Positions 8,308 to 17,275 of a stretch of 64,000 bases of DNA are shown one piece after another. This DNA is from Pseudomonadota bacterium (GTDB lineage: Bacteria > Myxococcota_A > Polyangia > GCA-2747355). The position numbers and the translations under genes were made by a program. Location of the stretch: assembly GCA_016702545.1 (NCBI GenBank), contig JADJDT010000005.1, positions 313,031 to 377,030 on the forward strand. The letters are read 5' to 3'. Each line of letters begins with the position of its first letter. The stretch's first letter is position 1. The notes beneath the pieces are model-generated. The model saw only the letters and a program-made list of their open reading frames with translations, was not told where the DNA came from and made no database searches.

Positions 8308-9606
8308 ATGAAGCCGACGATCCCAGTGCGACCGTACGCAGTGCGAGCCGGCGGGTACGACCCTTCGTGCGGCGACCGCTCACACGACCGTTGCAGCGCT
8401 GGCGCCCCCGGCCGCCCGCGGCAGCGCGCCCGCGCCCGCGGCACCGCTGCGCTGTTGGCGGCGATCGCCGCGCTGGCGCCGGCCAGCGGGCTCGGCGCGG
8501 GAGCAACCGCGGAGCATCGCGCGCTGCTCCAGCGTTGGCCCGACACCTTGCAGCGGCGCCTGCCGGGCGGGCTCGTGCTCTGGCAATGGCTCGCGCTGCC
8601 CGGCCTCGTGCTGGCGGCCTGGGGCGCGGGCTGGCTGCTCAGCCGCCTCAGCCGGCGCCTGCTCTCGCGCCTCACGCGGCGCACCACCATGCAGTGGGAC
8701 GACGCGATCGTCGCTCGACTCGGCGGGCCGCTGACCCTGGCCTGGACGCTGATCGTGCTTCACCTGGCGCTGCCCTGGCTGGAGCTGGCCCCACCGGCTC
8801 AGGGGCTCGCCCACCGCATCACCCGCGCCGGGCTCTTCGTCGACTTCTTCTGGGTGCTCGCGCGCGCGCTCGACGTGGCGGCGGAGGTGGTCGCGTCCTC
8901 GCGCTGGGCCCAGGAGCACCCCGCCTCGCGCTCACTGGTGCCGCTGGGCGCCCGCCTCGGCAAGCTGGCCGTCCTCAGCGTCGCCGTCGTGGCCCTCGTC
9001 TCGGCGGTGGGTTACCCGGTAGGCAGCTTGCTCGCAGGGCTCGGCATCGGCGGCTTGGCCGTGGCTCTCGCTGGCCAGAAGACGATCGAGAACCTCTTCG
9101 GCGCGTTCTCGATCGGCGCCGACCAGCCCTTTCGGCAGGGCGACGTGGTCCGCATCGACGACGTCGTTGGCACGGTCGAGGCGATCGGCTTGCGCTCGAC
9201 GAGGATCCGCTCGCTCGACCGCACGCTGATCAGCATCCCCAACGGCAAGCTCGCCGAGATGCGGCTCGAGTCGTTCTCGGCGCGCGATCGCCTGCGCCTC
9301 GCTTGCACGCTCGGCCTCGTGCATGGCACCACCGCCGCGCAGCTTCGGCAGGTGCTCGCGGGCCTCGAGGCCGCGCTGTGCGAGCACCCCAAGCTCTGGC
9401 CGGAGGGGGTGGTCGTGCGCCTCAAGGAGCTGGGCGAGTCGGCGCTCTGCGTCGAGGTGATGGCCTACTTCGCGACGGTCGACTTCGCCGAGTTCCAGCT
9501 GATCCGCCAGGAGCTGCTGCTGCGCTTCCTCGAGATCGTGCAGGAGGCCGGCAGCGCGCTGGCCTTCCCGACCCGCACCGTGCACCTGGTGCAGCCGCGC
9601 GCTTGA
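8308..9606 (+). CDS. MscS-family mechanosensitive channel
   Basis: About 432 residues from ATG 8308 (GTG 8290 is an alternative). Several hydrophobic helices precede the conserved MscS pore helix and beta domain: 'LLAGLGIGGLAVALAGQKTIENLFGA', then 'QPFRQGDVVRIDDVVGTVEAIGLRSTRIRSLD' and 'ISIPNGKLAE'. These are the family signature for TM3 and the beta domain lining the cytoplasmic vestibule. Such channels release solutes on hypo-osmotic shock. The gene is divergent from the CLC gene across about 80 bp, so the two ion-handling genes share a promoter region. Confidence 0.92.
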   Translation: MKPTIPVRPYAVRAGGYDPSCGDRSHDRCSAGAPGRPRQRARARGTAALLAAIAALAPASGLGAGATAEHRALLQRWPDTLQRRLPGGLVLWQWLALPGLVLAAWGAGWLLSRLSRRLLSRLTRRTTMQWDDAIVARLGGPLTLAWTLIVLHLALPWLELAPPAQGLAHRITRAGLFVDFFWVLARALDVAAEVVASSRWAQEHPASRSLVPLGARLGKLAVLSVAVVALVSAVGYPVGSLLAGLGIGGLAVALAGQKTIENLFGAFSIGADQPFRQGDVVRIDDVVGTVEAIGLRSTRIRSLDRTLISIPNGKLAEMRLESFSARDRLRLACTLGLVHGTTAAQLRQVLAGLEAALCEHPKLWPEGVVVRLKELGESALCVEVMAYFATVDFAEFQLIRQELLLRFLEIVQEAGSALAFPTRTVHLVQPRA

Positions 9607-9618
9607 GCACGCCCGCGG

Positions 9619-10590
9619 CTAGGCTAGGCACGCGACCAGCGCCTCGGTGACCTCCCACAGGCGCCGCGCCAGCGCGTCATCGCGGCCATAGGGGCTCGGT
9701 AGTGCCTCGCGGCAATCCGCGAAGTAGCGGCCGTTGAGGCCCGCTAGCGCCGGATGCACGGCCACGTAGCACTGCGTCGCCGCGCCCTGCGCCGCGCTCT
9801 TGAGCACCAGCGGCGCCGCCAGCGCCAGCACCCCGCGTAGCAGCGGGTTGAGGTGACGGACCAGGTTGGTGCGAATCACGCCCGGGTGGAGCGCATGGGC
9901 GCTGCGTCGGGGTCGCGCGCTCTGCGCCAGACGCTGCGCCAGCTCGCGCGCAAAAAGCAGGTTGGCCAGCTTGGACTGGCCATAGGCGACCCACGGACGG
10001 TAGTGGCGCGCGCCCGACAGGTCGTCGAACGCAATCCCGCCCCGCGGCGCCCCGTGGTGAGCACGACTGCTGACCATCACCACCCGCCCATCGTCGGCGA
10101 GCTGGTCGAGCAACCCGGTCACGAGCATGAAGTGACCGACGTGGTTGGTGAGGAACTGCAGCTCGAGCCCGTAGCGCTGTTCCGGCCGCGGCAACGCCAT
10201 GATGCCCGCGTTGGCGATCAGCGCGTCGATCGGGCGTCCCAGCGCCCGCACGGCCGCGACGCAGGTGCGCACCGCTGCCGGCTCGGCCAGCTCGCAGGCC
10301 AGCGCGGTGCCCACCAGGGTCGCCGGGCGCGATCCGCCACTGGCCTCGATCAGCGAGGCCGAGGCCTTGTCCTGCGTCCGCGCCAGCGCGATCACATGGG
10401 CCCCGCGGCCGATCAGCGCGCGCAGCGTCTCGAGCCCCAGACCGCTATTGCTGCCCGTCAGCAGCACCGTCTTGCCCTTCAGATCGAGCCCGGCCACGAC
10501 CTCGGCGGCCGTCGAACGGGCGCCGAAGACGGCAGCGCTCGACCCCTGCGCGCCCGGCTCCGCTAGCGACTGCGTCGGCGTCATGGTCAT
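9619..10590 (-). CDS. Short-chain dehydrogenase/reductase (retinol-dehydrogenase-like)
   Basis: A 323-residue classical SDR. The dinucleotide-binding glycine motif is 'TGSNSGLG' (residues 45-52), the 'ANAGIM' strand motif is at about 126-131, the catalytic Ser is in 'VMVSSRAH' (~174-175), and Tyr203/Lys207 lie in 'YGQSKLAN'. These features place it with RDH/WWOX-like oxidoreductases acting on hydrophobic alcohols or ketones with NAD(P); the substrate is unknown. Its start ATG (10590) overlaps the stop of the adenosine deaminase gene by four bases, implying one operon. It ends 13 bp from the convergent MscS gene. Confidence 0.9.
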   Translation of the reverse strand: MTMTPTQSLAEPGAQGSSAAVFGARSTAAEVVAGLDLKGKTVLLTGSNSGLGLETLRALIGRGAHVIALARTQDKASASLIEASGGSRPATLVGTALACELAEPAAVRTCVAAVRALGRPIDALIANAGIMALPRPEQRYGLELQFLTNHVGHFMLVTGLLDQLADDGRVVMVSSRAHHGAPRGGIAFDDLSGARHYRPWVAYGQSKLANLLFARELAQRLAQSARPRRSAHALHPGVIRTNLVRHLNPLLRGVLALAAPLVLKSAAQGAATQCYVAVHPALAGLNGRYFADCREALPSPYGRDDALARRLWEVTEALVACLA

Positions 10591-11828
10591 CCTGGTGCCG
10601 TCGGCACATGCCCCGGCCGCAGCTCGGGGTGCTCGCGCTCGAGCTGCTGGTAGTAGTCGATGATGCGGCGCACGTAGCGCCGCTTCTGCTGATAGCTGCC
10701 CGGGAAGAAGCTGCGCTTGAAGCCGTAGATCACGCAGCGCTTGAGCTCGTGCGGCTGCAGCGCGAGGTGGCGCATGGCGCGCTCGATCTCACGCGAGACC
10801 GTGGTGTTGGAGACGGTGCGGTTGTCGGTGCAGATCGTCGTCGAGAGCCGCGCCTCGGTCATCAGGCGAAAGGGATGGTGCGCCAGGTTGCGCAGCCGCG
10901 GGTTGGTCTGCATGTTCGAGGTCAGACAGATCTCGATCGTGATGCGCCGGTCGGCGATGTACTGCGCCAGGTCGCGCACGTACTGCTCACGGTCCTCGAT
11001 CTCCGGGTCGCTGATCGTCGCGGTGTCCATCAGGAAGGTGCCATGGCCGAGCCGATCGGCGTGCAGATCGGTGATCGCCTGGAAGATGCTCTCCGGCCCG
11101 TAGGCCTCCCCGGCGTGCACCGTCTTCATCAGAAAGTACTTATGGGCGTAGTTGTAGGCCTCGATGTGATCCTCGGCCGGATAGCCGACCTCGGGCCCCG
11201 CCAGGTCGAAGCCCGTGATCGGAATGCGGTACTCCTGGCGGATGCGCACCGCCGCCTGCGCCAGCTCGAGCGAGGCCAAGGCGAACACGCGACGCGGCTC
11301 GGAGAAGCCGTGCACGTTGAGCATGTTGTCGAAGTACTCGCTCTGTCCGCGCCCGAAGTAGCGCATCGCGCAGACGACGATCGCGTACTCGAAGGGCGGC
11401 TCCAGGCCATCGACCACGGCGCGCCGCGCGTTGAACTGCTCCTTGGCGTGCTTCAGGCCGCGGTTCACGGACTTGAGCACGTTCTCCATGCTCAGGTGCG
11501 CGTGCACGTGCAGCTGCGGCGCGAAGCGGACCTCGACGTAGCGCACGCCCTCGGCCTGGTTGTCGAGCGCGAGCTCATAGGCCGCGCGCTCCAACGCCAG
11601 CTCGCTCTGCAGCACGGCTACGGTGTAGCCGAAGCCCTGGAGATACTCCTCCAGGCTCTGGTACTGATCCTTGAAGACGGTCTGACGCAGGCCCTCGACG
11701 CTGTCGGCCGGCAGCTCGATGCGGTATTCGCGGGCCAGCTCGAGCAGCGTCTCGATCCGCACCGAGCCATCGAGATGGACGTGGAGGTCGGACTTGGGGA
11801 GCTTCTCGATCACCTCGCTTGGGATCAC
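10587..11828 (-). CDS. add: Adenosine deaminase
   Basis: A 413-residue metal-dependent deaminase converting adenosine to inosine in purine salvage. Visible motifs: 'SDLHVHLDGS' (zinc ligands His16, His18), 'TVHAGEAYGP' (HAGE), 'DRLGHGTFL' with the catalytic His, 'CLTSNMQT', and 'ICTDNRTVS' with the terminal Asp ligand. I prefer GTG 11828 because AGGAG lies five bases upstream and the protein then begins just before the first metal motif, as in the family. An ATG at 11915 would add 29 residues without homology features. It is coupled by a 4-base overlap to the SDR gene and divergent from the sigma-factor gene. Confidence 0.9.
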   Translation of the reverse strand: MIPSEVIEKLPKSDLHVHLDGSVRIETLLELAREYRIELPADSVEGLRQTVFKDQYQSLEEYLQGFGYTVAVLQSELALERAAYELALDNQAEGVRYVEVRFAPQLHVHAHLSMENVLKSVNRGLKHAKEQFNARRAVVDGLEPPFEYAIVVCAMRYFGRGQSEYFDNMLNVHGFSEPRRVFALASLELAQAAVRIRQEYRIPITGFDLAGPEVGYPAEDHIEAYNYAHKYFLMKTVHAGEAYGPESIFQAITDLHADRLGHGTFLMDTATISDPEIEDREQYVRDLAQYIADRRITIEICLTSNMQTNPRLRNLAHHPFRLMTEARLSTTICTDNRTVSNTTVSREIERAMRHLALQPHELKRCVIYGFKRSFFPGSYQQKRRYVRRIIDYYQQLEREHPELRPGHVPTAPG

Positions 11829-11950
11829 GCTGGCTCCTGTGGCGCGGAGACGATCGCGCTGCGGCGTCGGGATCGTAGCCGCGCGCTGAGCGCTTGTCAC
11901 GGTCGCCGCCGACACGTCGCCGCCGACCGCCGCGGCGCCGCGGACCGGGG

Positions 11951-11982
11951 TCCCGCCGGCGAACTGTCCCGCCGGCGAACTG
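11951..11982. repeat. Perfect tandem 16-bp direct repeat in the add/sigma divergent promoter region
   Basis: TCCCGCCGGCGAACTG occurs at 11951-11966 and again at 11967-11982 without spacing. Its place between two divergent genes suggests a possible operator, but no regulator is known. Confidence 0.6.
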
Positions 11983-12000
11983 GCGCCCCACGAGCGGATC

Positions 12001-12013
12001 GCCGATAATCGGC
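12001..12013 (+). promoter_or_regulatory. Palindrome GCCGATAATCGGC overlapping a possible -10 box of the sigma-factor gene
   Basis: The 13-bp sequence is a perfect palindrome around one central base and embeds GATAAT, a reasonable -10 element, 16 bp before the ATG at 12029. No convincing -35 is seen. A regulator bound here would block initiation. Inference from position only. Confidence 0.35.
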
Positions 12014-12028
12014 GGCACTGGGCTCAAG

Positions 12029-13843
12029 ATGGTTATCAGAGGAAAATCACCCCGAGCGACGGGCGGTGGCGACGGCGGCGCGCGTGGGCGGACGAGCGGC
12101 CGTCCCGGCGGCGGCCCGCTGAGCGCGGTACCGACGGTCATCGGCGAGCTCGAGGGCGCGGACGAACACGCCGGCGAGCTCGACGACGAGCTGCTCGACG
12201 AACAGGCGGAAGAGGGGGCGCTCGCCCCGCTCGAACGCCCCACGCCGGCCCCGGAAAACTCCAGCGACACATCGGACGGGCTCGACCCGGTGACGATGTA
12301 CATGCGGCAGCTCAAGACCGTTCCGCTGCTGACGCGCGAGCAGGAGGTCGAGGCGGCGCAGCGGATCGAGGCCGCGCGGCGCGACCTGCTCGGTGCGGCG
12401 CTCGAGACCGCCGTGCTGGTCGACGAGCTGACCCAGCTCGCGCAGCGGCTGCGCAGCGGTGGGAGCCGCCGGCGAGCGCACGTGATGGACCTCGAGGCGA
12501 TCGAGGAGCCGAGCGAGGAGACGGGTGAGCCCGCGGAGCACCGCGAGCGCCTGCTGCGCGTGATCGATGAGCTGCAGCCCTGCGACCGCCGCTACCACGA
12601 CCTGCTGCTGGAGCACACGCGCCTGCCGCTCGATGCCAGCGCCCGCCGACAGGCGATCGAAGCCGAGCTACTCGCCCTGCGCCAGCAGATGCTGGACCGC
12701 GTGATGACCGTGGAGCTGCCCGAGGCGGTGTGGATCAACGCCATGCGGCGGATCACGGCGCTGGTGCGCCGCATCCAGCTGGCGCGCGAGGACATCAAGC
12801 GCATCGAGGGCCGCGCGCAGTTGACGGTGGCTCAGCTGCGCCGGCTGCTGCGCGAACGCCGGCGCAACCCGGCCGCCTTCGGCCTGCACGCGATCGCCAC
12901 CGCCGAGCTCCCGCTGCAGTCGCTGGCGACGCGCGAGTTCCTCGTCGGAGGCGAGGTGGCGGATACCGAGCTGCAGGTCTTCGCCCAGCGCCTGCGCAAC
13001 GCCCAGCGGCGCATGCGAGCGGTGGAGAAGCGCGCGCGCCTCGATGGCGCACGGTTGATCACGGTGCAGCGCCAGATGGTCGAGGCGGAGCGCCGGGCCC
13101 AACGCGCCAAGGATGGCTTGGTGCTAGCCAACCAGCGCCTGGTGGTCCATGTGGCCAGTCGCTACGCCAACCGCGGGCTGGCCTTCCTCGAGCTGATCCA
13201 GGAGGGCAACCTCGGGCTGATGCGCGCGGTCGAGAAGTTCGACTGGCGGCGTGGCTACAAGTTCTCGACCTACGGCACCTGGTGGATTCGCCATGCCATC
13301 TCGCGCGCCATCGCCAACCAGACGCGCACCATCCGGCTGCCGGTGCACATCCGCGACGCGATCCGCAAGCTGCTGCGCGAGAGCCAGCAGCTCGTGCTGG
13401 AGACCGGTCACGAGCCGACGATGGAGGAGCTGGCGCTGCGGCTGAACCTGGCCTTGCCGCGCGTGGTCGAGATCATGGAGGCGTCGCGCAAGACGCTGCG
13501 CTGGGAGCTGCCTGTCGGCGAGGAGGGCGAGTCGGAGCTGGGCACGCTGCTCTCCGACATCGATGCCCCGTCGCCCTTCGATGAGGTCAGCGACCGCACC
13601 GAGTGGAAGCAGCTGATCGCCGGGCTCGATCGCCTGCGCGATCGCGAGCGCGACGTCCTGACGCGGCGCTTCGGCCTCGGCGGCAAGGAGGCTCAGACGC
13701 TCGAGCAGGTCGGCCGCGACCTCGGCATCACGCGCGAGCGCGTGCGGCAGCTTCAAGTGCGCGCCCTGCGCCGGCTGCGCTCCGCGGTGCTCGGTCACGC
13801 CCCGGCGCTCGCCGACCTCGACCCGGGCCTCGACGAGCCCTGA
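12029..13843 (+). CDS. RNA polymerase sigma-70 factor, primary (RpoD-like) type
   Basis: About 604 residues. After an acidic N-terminus comes region 1.2 ('DPVTMYMRQLKTVPLLTREQE'), a long non-conserved helical insert, then regions 2.1-2.4 ('NLGLMRAVEKFDWRRGYKF', 'STYGTWWIRHAISRAIANQ', 'RTIRLPVHI'). Region 3 ('ELALRLNLALPRVVEIM', 'ELPVGEEGESELG') and region 4 ('LTRRFGLGGKEAQTLEQVG' and 'ITRERVRQLQVRALRRLR') follow. It directs core polymerase to -35/-10 promoters. Size and insert fit the housekeeping sigma or a close group 2 paralogue; which one cannot be told from this window. The first 45 codons of the longer frame from 11894 are Arg/Pro-rich and unlike coding sequence, so ATG 12029 is chosen despite a weak ribosome binding site. 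Confidence 0.88.
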   Translation: MVIRGKSPRATGGGDGGARGRTSGRPGGGPLSAVPTVIGELEGADEHAGELDDELLDEQAEEGALAPLERPTPAPENSSDTSDGLDPVTMYMRQLKTVPLLTREQEVEAAQRIEAARRDLLGAALETAVLVDELTQLAQRLRSGGSRRRAHVMDLEAIEEPSEETGEPAEHRERLLRVIDELQPCDRRYHDLLLEHTRLPLDASARRQAIEAELLALRQQMLDRVMTVELPEAVWINAMRRITALVRRIQLAREDIKRIEGRAQLTVAQLRRLLRERRRNPAAFGLHAIATAELPLQSLATREFLVGGEVADTELQVFAQRLRNAQRRMRAVEKRARLDGARLITVQRQMVEAERRAQRAKDGLVLANQRLVVHVASRYANRGLAFLELIQEGNLGLMRAVEKFDWRRGYKFSTYGTWWIRHAISRAIANQTRTIRLPVHIRDAIRKLLRESQQLVLETGHEPTMEELALRLNLALPRVVEIMEASRKTLRWELPVGEEGESELGTLLSDIDAPSPFDEVSDRTEWKQLIAGLDRLRDRERDVLTRRFGLGGKEAQTLEQVGRDLGITRERVRQLQVRALRRLRSAVLGHAPALADLDPGLDEP

Positions 13844-13849
13844 GGCCCG

Positions 13850-13896
13850 CGCTAGGCCCAAAGCAAGCGCGTCTCGCGCTCGGTTTGGGCCTAGCG
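13850..13896. terminator. Long hairpin downstream of the sigma-factor gene
   Basis: GCTAGGCCCAAA (13851-13862) pairs perfectly with TTTGGGCCTAGC (13884-13895). The loop itself folds through AGCGCG (13866-13871) and CGCGCT (13875-13880) on the same symmetry axis. It starts 7 bp after the stop codon and could end transcription from either side of this convergent junction. A related TTTGGGCCCAGGCCTAG lies at the end of hpf (14024-14040). Confidence 0.5.
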
Positions 13897-13904
13897 AGGG
13901 CCTC

Positions 13905-13927
13905 AGGGGGCTTTCGCAAAGCCCCCT
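13905..13927. terminator. Second hairpin: 10-bp perfect stem with 3-nt loop
   Basis: AGGGGGCTTT (13905-13914), loop CGC, AAAGCCCCCT (13918-13927). Strong, compact, and located between convergent genes; it resembles a bidirectional terminator but lacks a long T-run. Confidence 0.5.
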
Positions 13928-13929
13928 CG

Positions 13930-13952
13930 TCGCGGGGAGTGAATCCCCGCGA
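13930..13952. terminator. Third hairpin: 9-bp perfect stem with 5-nt loop
   Basis: TCGCGGGGA (13930-13938), loop GTGAA, TCCCCGCGA (13944-13952). It lies only two bases after the second hairpin, so three stem-loops follow one another in about 100 bp. Confidence 0.45.
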
Positions 13953-14036
13953 CTTCACCCCATAACGCTCGCCCGGCGGTTCGTCTAGGCCGAGAATGAA
14001 CGGCTTGCGCCAAAGCGCGCTTGTTTGGGCCCAGGC

Positions 14037-14390
14037 CTAGTCCGGTTGCGGCCGCGCCATGACCCGCTCGCGCCGCTGCTCGACGAAGTGGGTCAGCTCG
14101 CGCTGGGCGTGGTCGAAGGCGTCACCCACGGCGCGGGTCAGGTTGACGTGGCCATGGTGCTCGGACGGCTGCCGGCTGGCCACCACCTCGGCGCCAGGTA
14201 GCTCGACGGCCACGCGGACGTGATACTGGCGTCCCTTGAGGTGGTGGCGGTGTGGCACCTCGACCAGCACCTGCACGCCCATGATCCTCTCCGAGAGGCG
14301 CGCGAGCTTCTCCACGCGACGCTCGATCAACCGCTCCACCCGCGGCATCGGCCGCGTCTGACGGAAGGTCACCTGCACAGGAAGGTTCAT
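14037..14390 (-). CDS. hpf: Ribosome hibernation promoting factor (HPF/RaiA, sigma-54 modulation family)
   Basis: A 117-residue protein starting at ATG 14390, eight bases after GGAGGT. Family features: N-terminal beta strand 'PVQVTFRQT', then 'VERLIERRVEKLARLSERI', 'HHLKGRQYHVRVAVELPGAEV' and C-terminal helix 'LTRAVGDAFDHAQRELTHFVEQRR'. This is the single-domain (short) form; no dimerising C-terminal domain is present. HPF binds the 30S decoding region of idle ribosomes in stationary phase. It is convergent with the sigma-factor gene, separated by the triple hairpins. Confidence 0.85.
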   Translation of the reverse strand: MNLPVQVTFRQTRPMPRVERLIERRVEKLARLSERIMGVQVLVEVPHRHHLKGRQYHVRVAVELPGAEVVASRQPSEHHGHVNLTRAVGDAFDHAQRELTHFVEQRRERVMARPQPD

Positions 14391-15220
14391 CAACACGCAC
14401 CTCCTTTGGCCCACTCGACGCCCCTGACGGTGTCGACAGCCCCGACGCTTGGGGCCCTGACGCTGTAAGACTGCCAGGCTTCGGGCCGCCGCCTTGCTGG
14501 GAGGGAGCCAGCACCGGGGCTGGTCTGGGCTCGCGGCCCGAAGCCTCTACGACCGGGGGATCTCCACCTCTGCTGCATCGCGTCGCCGCCTCGCTGAATG
14601 TCGACTGACCCCCCTTCGCTCTGGTTGCCACCCACCCTCACGCGGCGCGCCACGCGCGGAACCCAGACAATGACGTCCTTGCAACGTCGTCCCACGGAGA
14701 TCCGCCCTAACCTCAAGACGCCGCCGCTGCTTCCTGCTGACGGACGGCGCCGGCAGTCGCAGCGGGGTATAGCAAGCGCCGTTCCGCGGCCTGTCGGACC
14801 GCGGCGAGGAACGCGACCGATGCCCATCGGGCTGATTTCATGGGCCATCGCTCGGGCGGTGCGGCGCGGTCTCGCGGCCGGCAGCACCCTACACCGGCCA
14901 GGAGCCGCCCCTCCCCACCGACAGGCGTGTCGTTCTGCGCCCTGGTAGGGGCCGCACACCGCCGCACGCAGACCCCTGCAGGGGCACCCCTGAGGTCGCC
15001 AGCGCACTGAATACACGAGCCTTCGTGGGCCCGCAGGGCCAGGGGCCCGAGCGCCCGGGCGGTAAGAGGCCTGGGTGGCCAAACGACCCTGTCGATCGCG
15101 GCCCGGCTGAGTCGCCGGCGTCAAAGGGCCATGGTACCGTGGCGCGGCAGCCGCCCAACGAGGAGTGCGCATGCCGATCGCGTGGTTCGCGGCGGGCCCT
15201 GGGGCCCATGGCACCCCTGG
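14391..15220. other. 830-bp stretch without a convincing gene; contains a long stem-loop at 14476-14546
   Basis: Open frames here have no domain-like composition, ribosome binding site or start consistent with neighbours. Most is GC-rich sequence of unclear role between hpf (leftward) and the histidine kinase (rightward), so promoters for both probably lie here. The one distinct object is AGGCTTCGGGCCGC (14476-14489) pairing perfectly with GCGGCCCGAAGCCT (14533-14546). A smaller stem, TGCTGG/CCAGCA (14495-14513), is nested inside. It lies about 85 bp upstream of hpf and could be a leader structure, a small RNA or a terminator. Confidence 0.45.
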
Positions 15221-16682
15221 ATGAAGGCCAAGGGCGCCCCGGAGACCGCTGCTCCGAAGCGACGCTCGGTCGTCGCCGGTGTGCTGCGGCCACGCCGGCG
15301 ATCGACCTGGCGGCGGGAGCTCGTGCAACAGGGCTGCCTGATCGAGCTGGCGCGCGCCGCCCTCGAGGGGCTCGAGCTGCAGCCACTGCTGCATGAGGCG
15401 ACCAGCGCTTCGCGGTCGGCCTCGGCGTCGACCTCGCGGGCGTCTGGACGCTCGACGACGCCGGGCGCGAGCTGCGGCTGGCGGTGGCCACCGGCTGGCC
15501 GCAGGCGGCCATCGGCAGCCATCACGTCACCATCGACGATGGCTCACACCTGGCGCTGGCGGCGGCCTGCGCCACGCCCCACGCCCTGGTGGCCGAGGAC
15601 CTGGCGGCCGGCGGCGAGGCGGGCGATACGGCGCTGCTGGTCGAGCCCGGCGCGCGCAGCGCGGTGGCCGTGATGGTCCACCAGCTCGGACGGCCCTTCG
15701 CGCTGCTGGCCGCCCACAGCCGGCGCCGCCGCCGCTTCGCCGAGGCCGATCTACGCTTCGTCGAGGCCACGGCCGAGCTGCTCGGCGCGGCGCTCGGCTG
15801 GCGGCAGCGACAGGACGCCCTGCGGGACTGGCAGCGCCGGCTGCTGGGCGGCGTGGTCACGACCTCGTCGAGCGCCGCGGGATGGCCACGACGCTCTCGC
15901 GGGTGGAGGCGCGCAATCGCGCGCTGGAGCAGGAGCACGACGAGCTCGAGCGCATCGCCGTCGCCGGCGAGCTGGCCGGCATCATGGCGCACGAGGTGCG
16001 CACCCCCCTCAACGCCCTGGCGATCAACGCGCAGCTCGCCGAGCGCGCCCTGCGCCGCGGGGCGGCCGACGACATCGGCCGGGCGCTCGAGCTGCTGGGC
16101 ATGCTGCGCGGTGAGATCGAGCGTATCAACGGCCTGCTGCACGAGTACCTGCAGGTGTTGCGGCGGCCGGCAGGACATCCGCCGCGACGCTTCTCGCTGC
16201 CGCAGGCGCTGCGCGACGCGCTGCGCTTCGTCGAGCCGAAGGCCCGCGACTGCCAGGTCCAGCTCGAGCTGACGCTGGCGCCGGAGGTCGACGAGCTGGT
16301 GGGTGACGAGGCCCGGCTGCGCCAGGTCTTGCTCAACATCGTGCTGAATGCGATCCAGGCGATGCCCCGCGGCGGCACGGTGCAGCTGAGCACGGCCCGC
16401 GCGGAGGACGAGGTGCGGATCGTGATTCAGGACACCGGCCCCGGCATCGCCTCGGAGGCGATCAACCGCATTTTTCAACCCTTCGTCACGACCAAGGATC
16501 AGGGCACGGGGCTGGGACTGGCGATCTGCAGTCGTCTGGTGCGAGAAATGGGTGGCACAATCGAGGTCGCATCGCGGCCCGGGCAGGGGGCCTGCTTCGA
16601 GATCCGCCTGCCAATCGAGGCCCCGCCGGCACCGGCCGGCGGCACGCGGTCGTGGCCCGACGAGCCGACGACCGCGGACTGA
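15221..16682 (+). CDS. GAF-domain sensor histidine kinase (two frameshifts, near 15403 and 15870)
   Basis: Cytoplasmic sensor kinase reconstructed across three frames. The N-terminus ('LIELARAALEGLELQPLLHEA') enters a GAF domain that continues in another frame from 'RFAVGLGVDLAGVWTLDDAG' to 'LRFVEATAELLGAALGWRQRQ'. A second shift near 15845-15900 leads into the kinase core: phosphoacceptor His in 'GIMAHEVRTPLNALAINAQ', N box 'NIVLNAIQAMPRGG', G1 box 'DTGPGIASEA' and G2 'GTGLGLAICSRL'. If the shifts are real, only a short kinase from ATG 15891 could be made. No response regulator is adjacent. The CBS, cytidylate-kinase-like and EttA genes follow closely on the same strand. Start ATG 15221 is uncertain. 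Confidence 0.65.
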
Positions 16683-16702
16683 CAGGCAGGGAGCGCGACG
16701 AG

Positions 16703-17275
16703 ATGGCGCAGCGAGACATCGACGGAGACATCGACCCCGGCGGCGCGGCGGTGGCGCGCACGGCCGTGCCGGCGGCGTCGGTCTACGAGCAGATCCGGCG
16801 CAGCGCGGGCCGTCGCGTGGGCGACATCATGACCACCGAGGTGGTCACGATCGACGCCACGGCCAACCTGGCGCTGGCCGACGAGCTGATGCGGCTCGGG
16901 CGCTTCCGGCACCTGCCAGTGCTGCAGGACGGACACCTGGTCGGGTTGGTCACGCATCGTGACCTGCTGCGCGCGCTGGCCGACGCGTTCCGCGACTTCG
17001 CCGGCCTCGAGCGCGCCTGGCTCGGCGCGCGCCGCGTGGCACAATCGCTCCGCGCTGAGCAGATCATGGCGCGCACGGTGCTCACGATTCACCCGGACGC
17101 GACGGTGTTGCAGGCCGCCCACCTTCTGCGGCACAACAAGTTCGGTTGTCTGCCGGTGTTGGCCGACGGGCGACTGCTCGGGATCGTGACCGAGGCCGAT
17201 TTCCTGGAGTTGGCGATCACCGCACTGAGCGAAAAGGCCGAGGGCGGCGCAACGGAGGACTCGCATGCACGTTGA
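16703..17275 (+). CDS. Two-CBS-domain protein
   Basis: About 190 residues, essentially a Bateman module. CBS1 begins at 'VGDIMTTEVVTIDATANL' and includes 'GRFRHLPVLQDGHLVGLVTH'. CBS2 begins at 'AEQIMARTVLTIHPDATV' and includes 'FGCLPVLADGRLLGIVTEAD'. Such stand-alone modules bind AMP/ATP or related nucleotides and regulate a partner. The partner may be the kinase encoded upstream (stop 20 bp away) or the nucleoside-monophosphate-kinase-like protein downstream, whose start overlaps this gene by 11 bp. ATG 16703 follows a GGGAG-type site and removes an unneeded 17-residue extension. Confidence 0.8.
   Translation: MAQRDIDGDIDPGGAAVARTAVPAASVYEQIRRSAGRRVGDIMTTEVVTIDATANLALADELMRLGRFRHLPVLQDGHLVGLVTHRDLLRALADAFRDFAGLERAWLGARRVAQSLRAEQIMARTVLTIHPDATVLQAAHLLRHNKFGCLPVLADGRLLGIVTEADFLELAITALSEKAEGGATEDSHAR

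Noticed and set aside
15131..15673. Independent protein from ATG 15131
   Set aside because: It contains only the first piece of the GAF domain in frame and then runs out of phase; it is part of the frameshifted histidine kinase.
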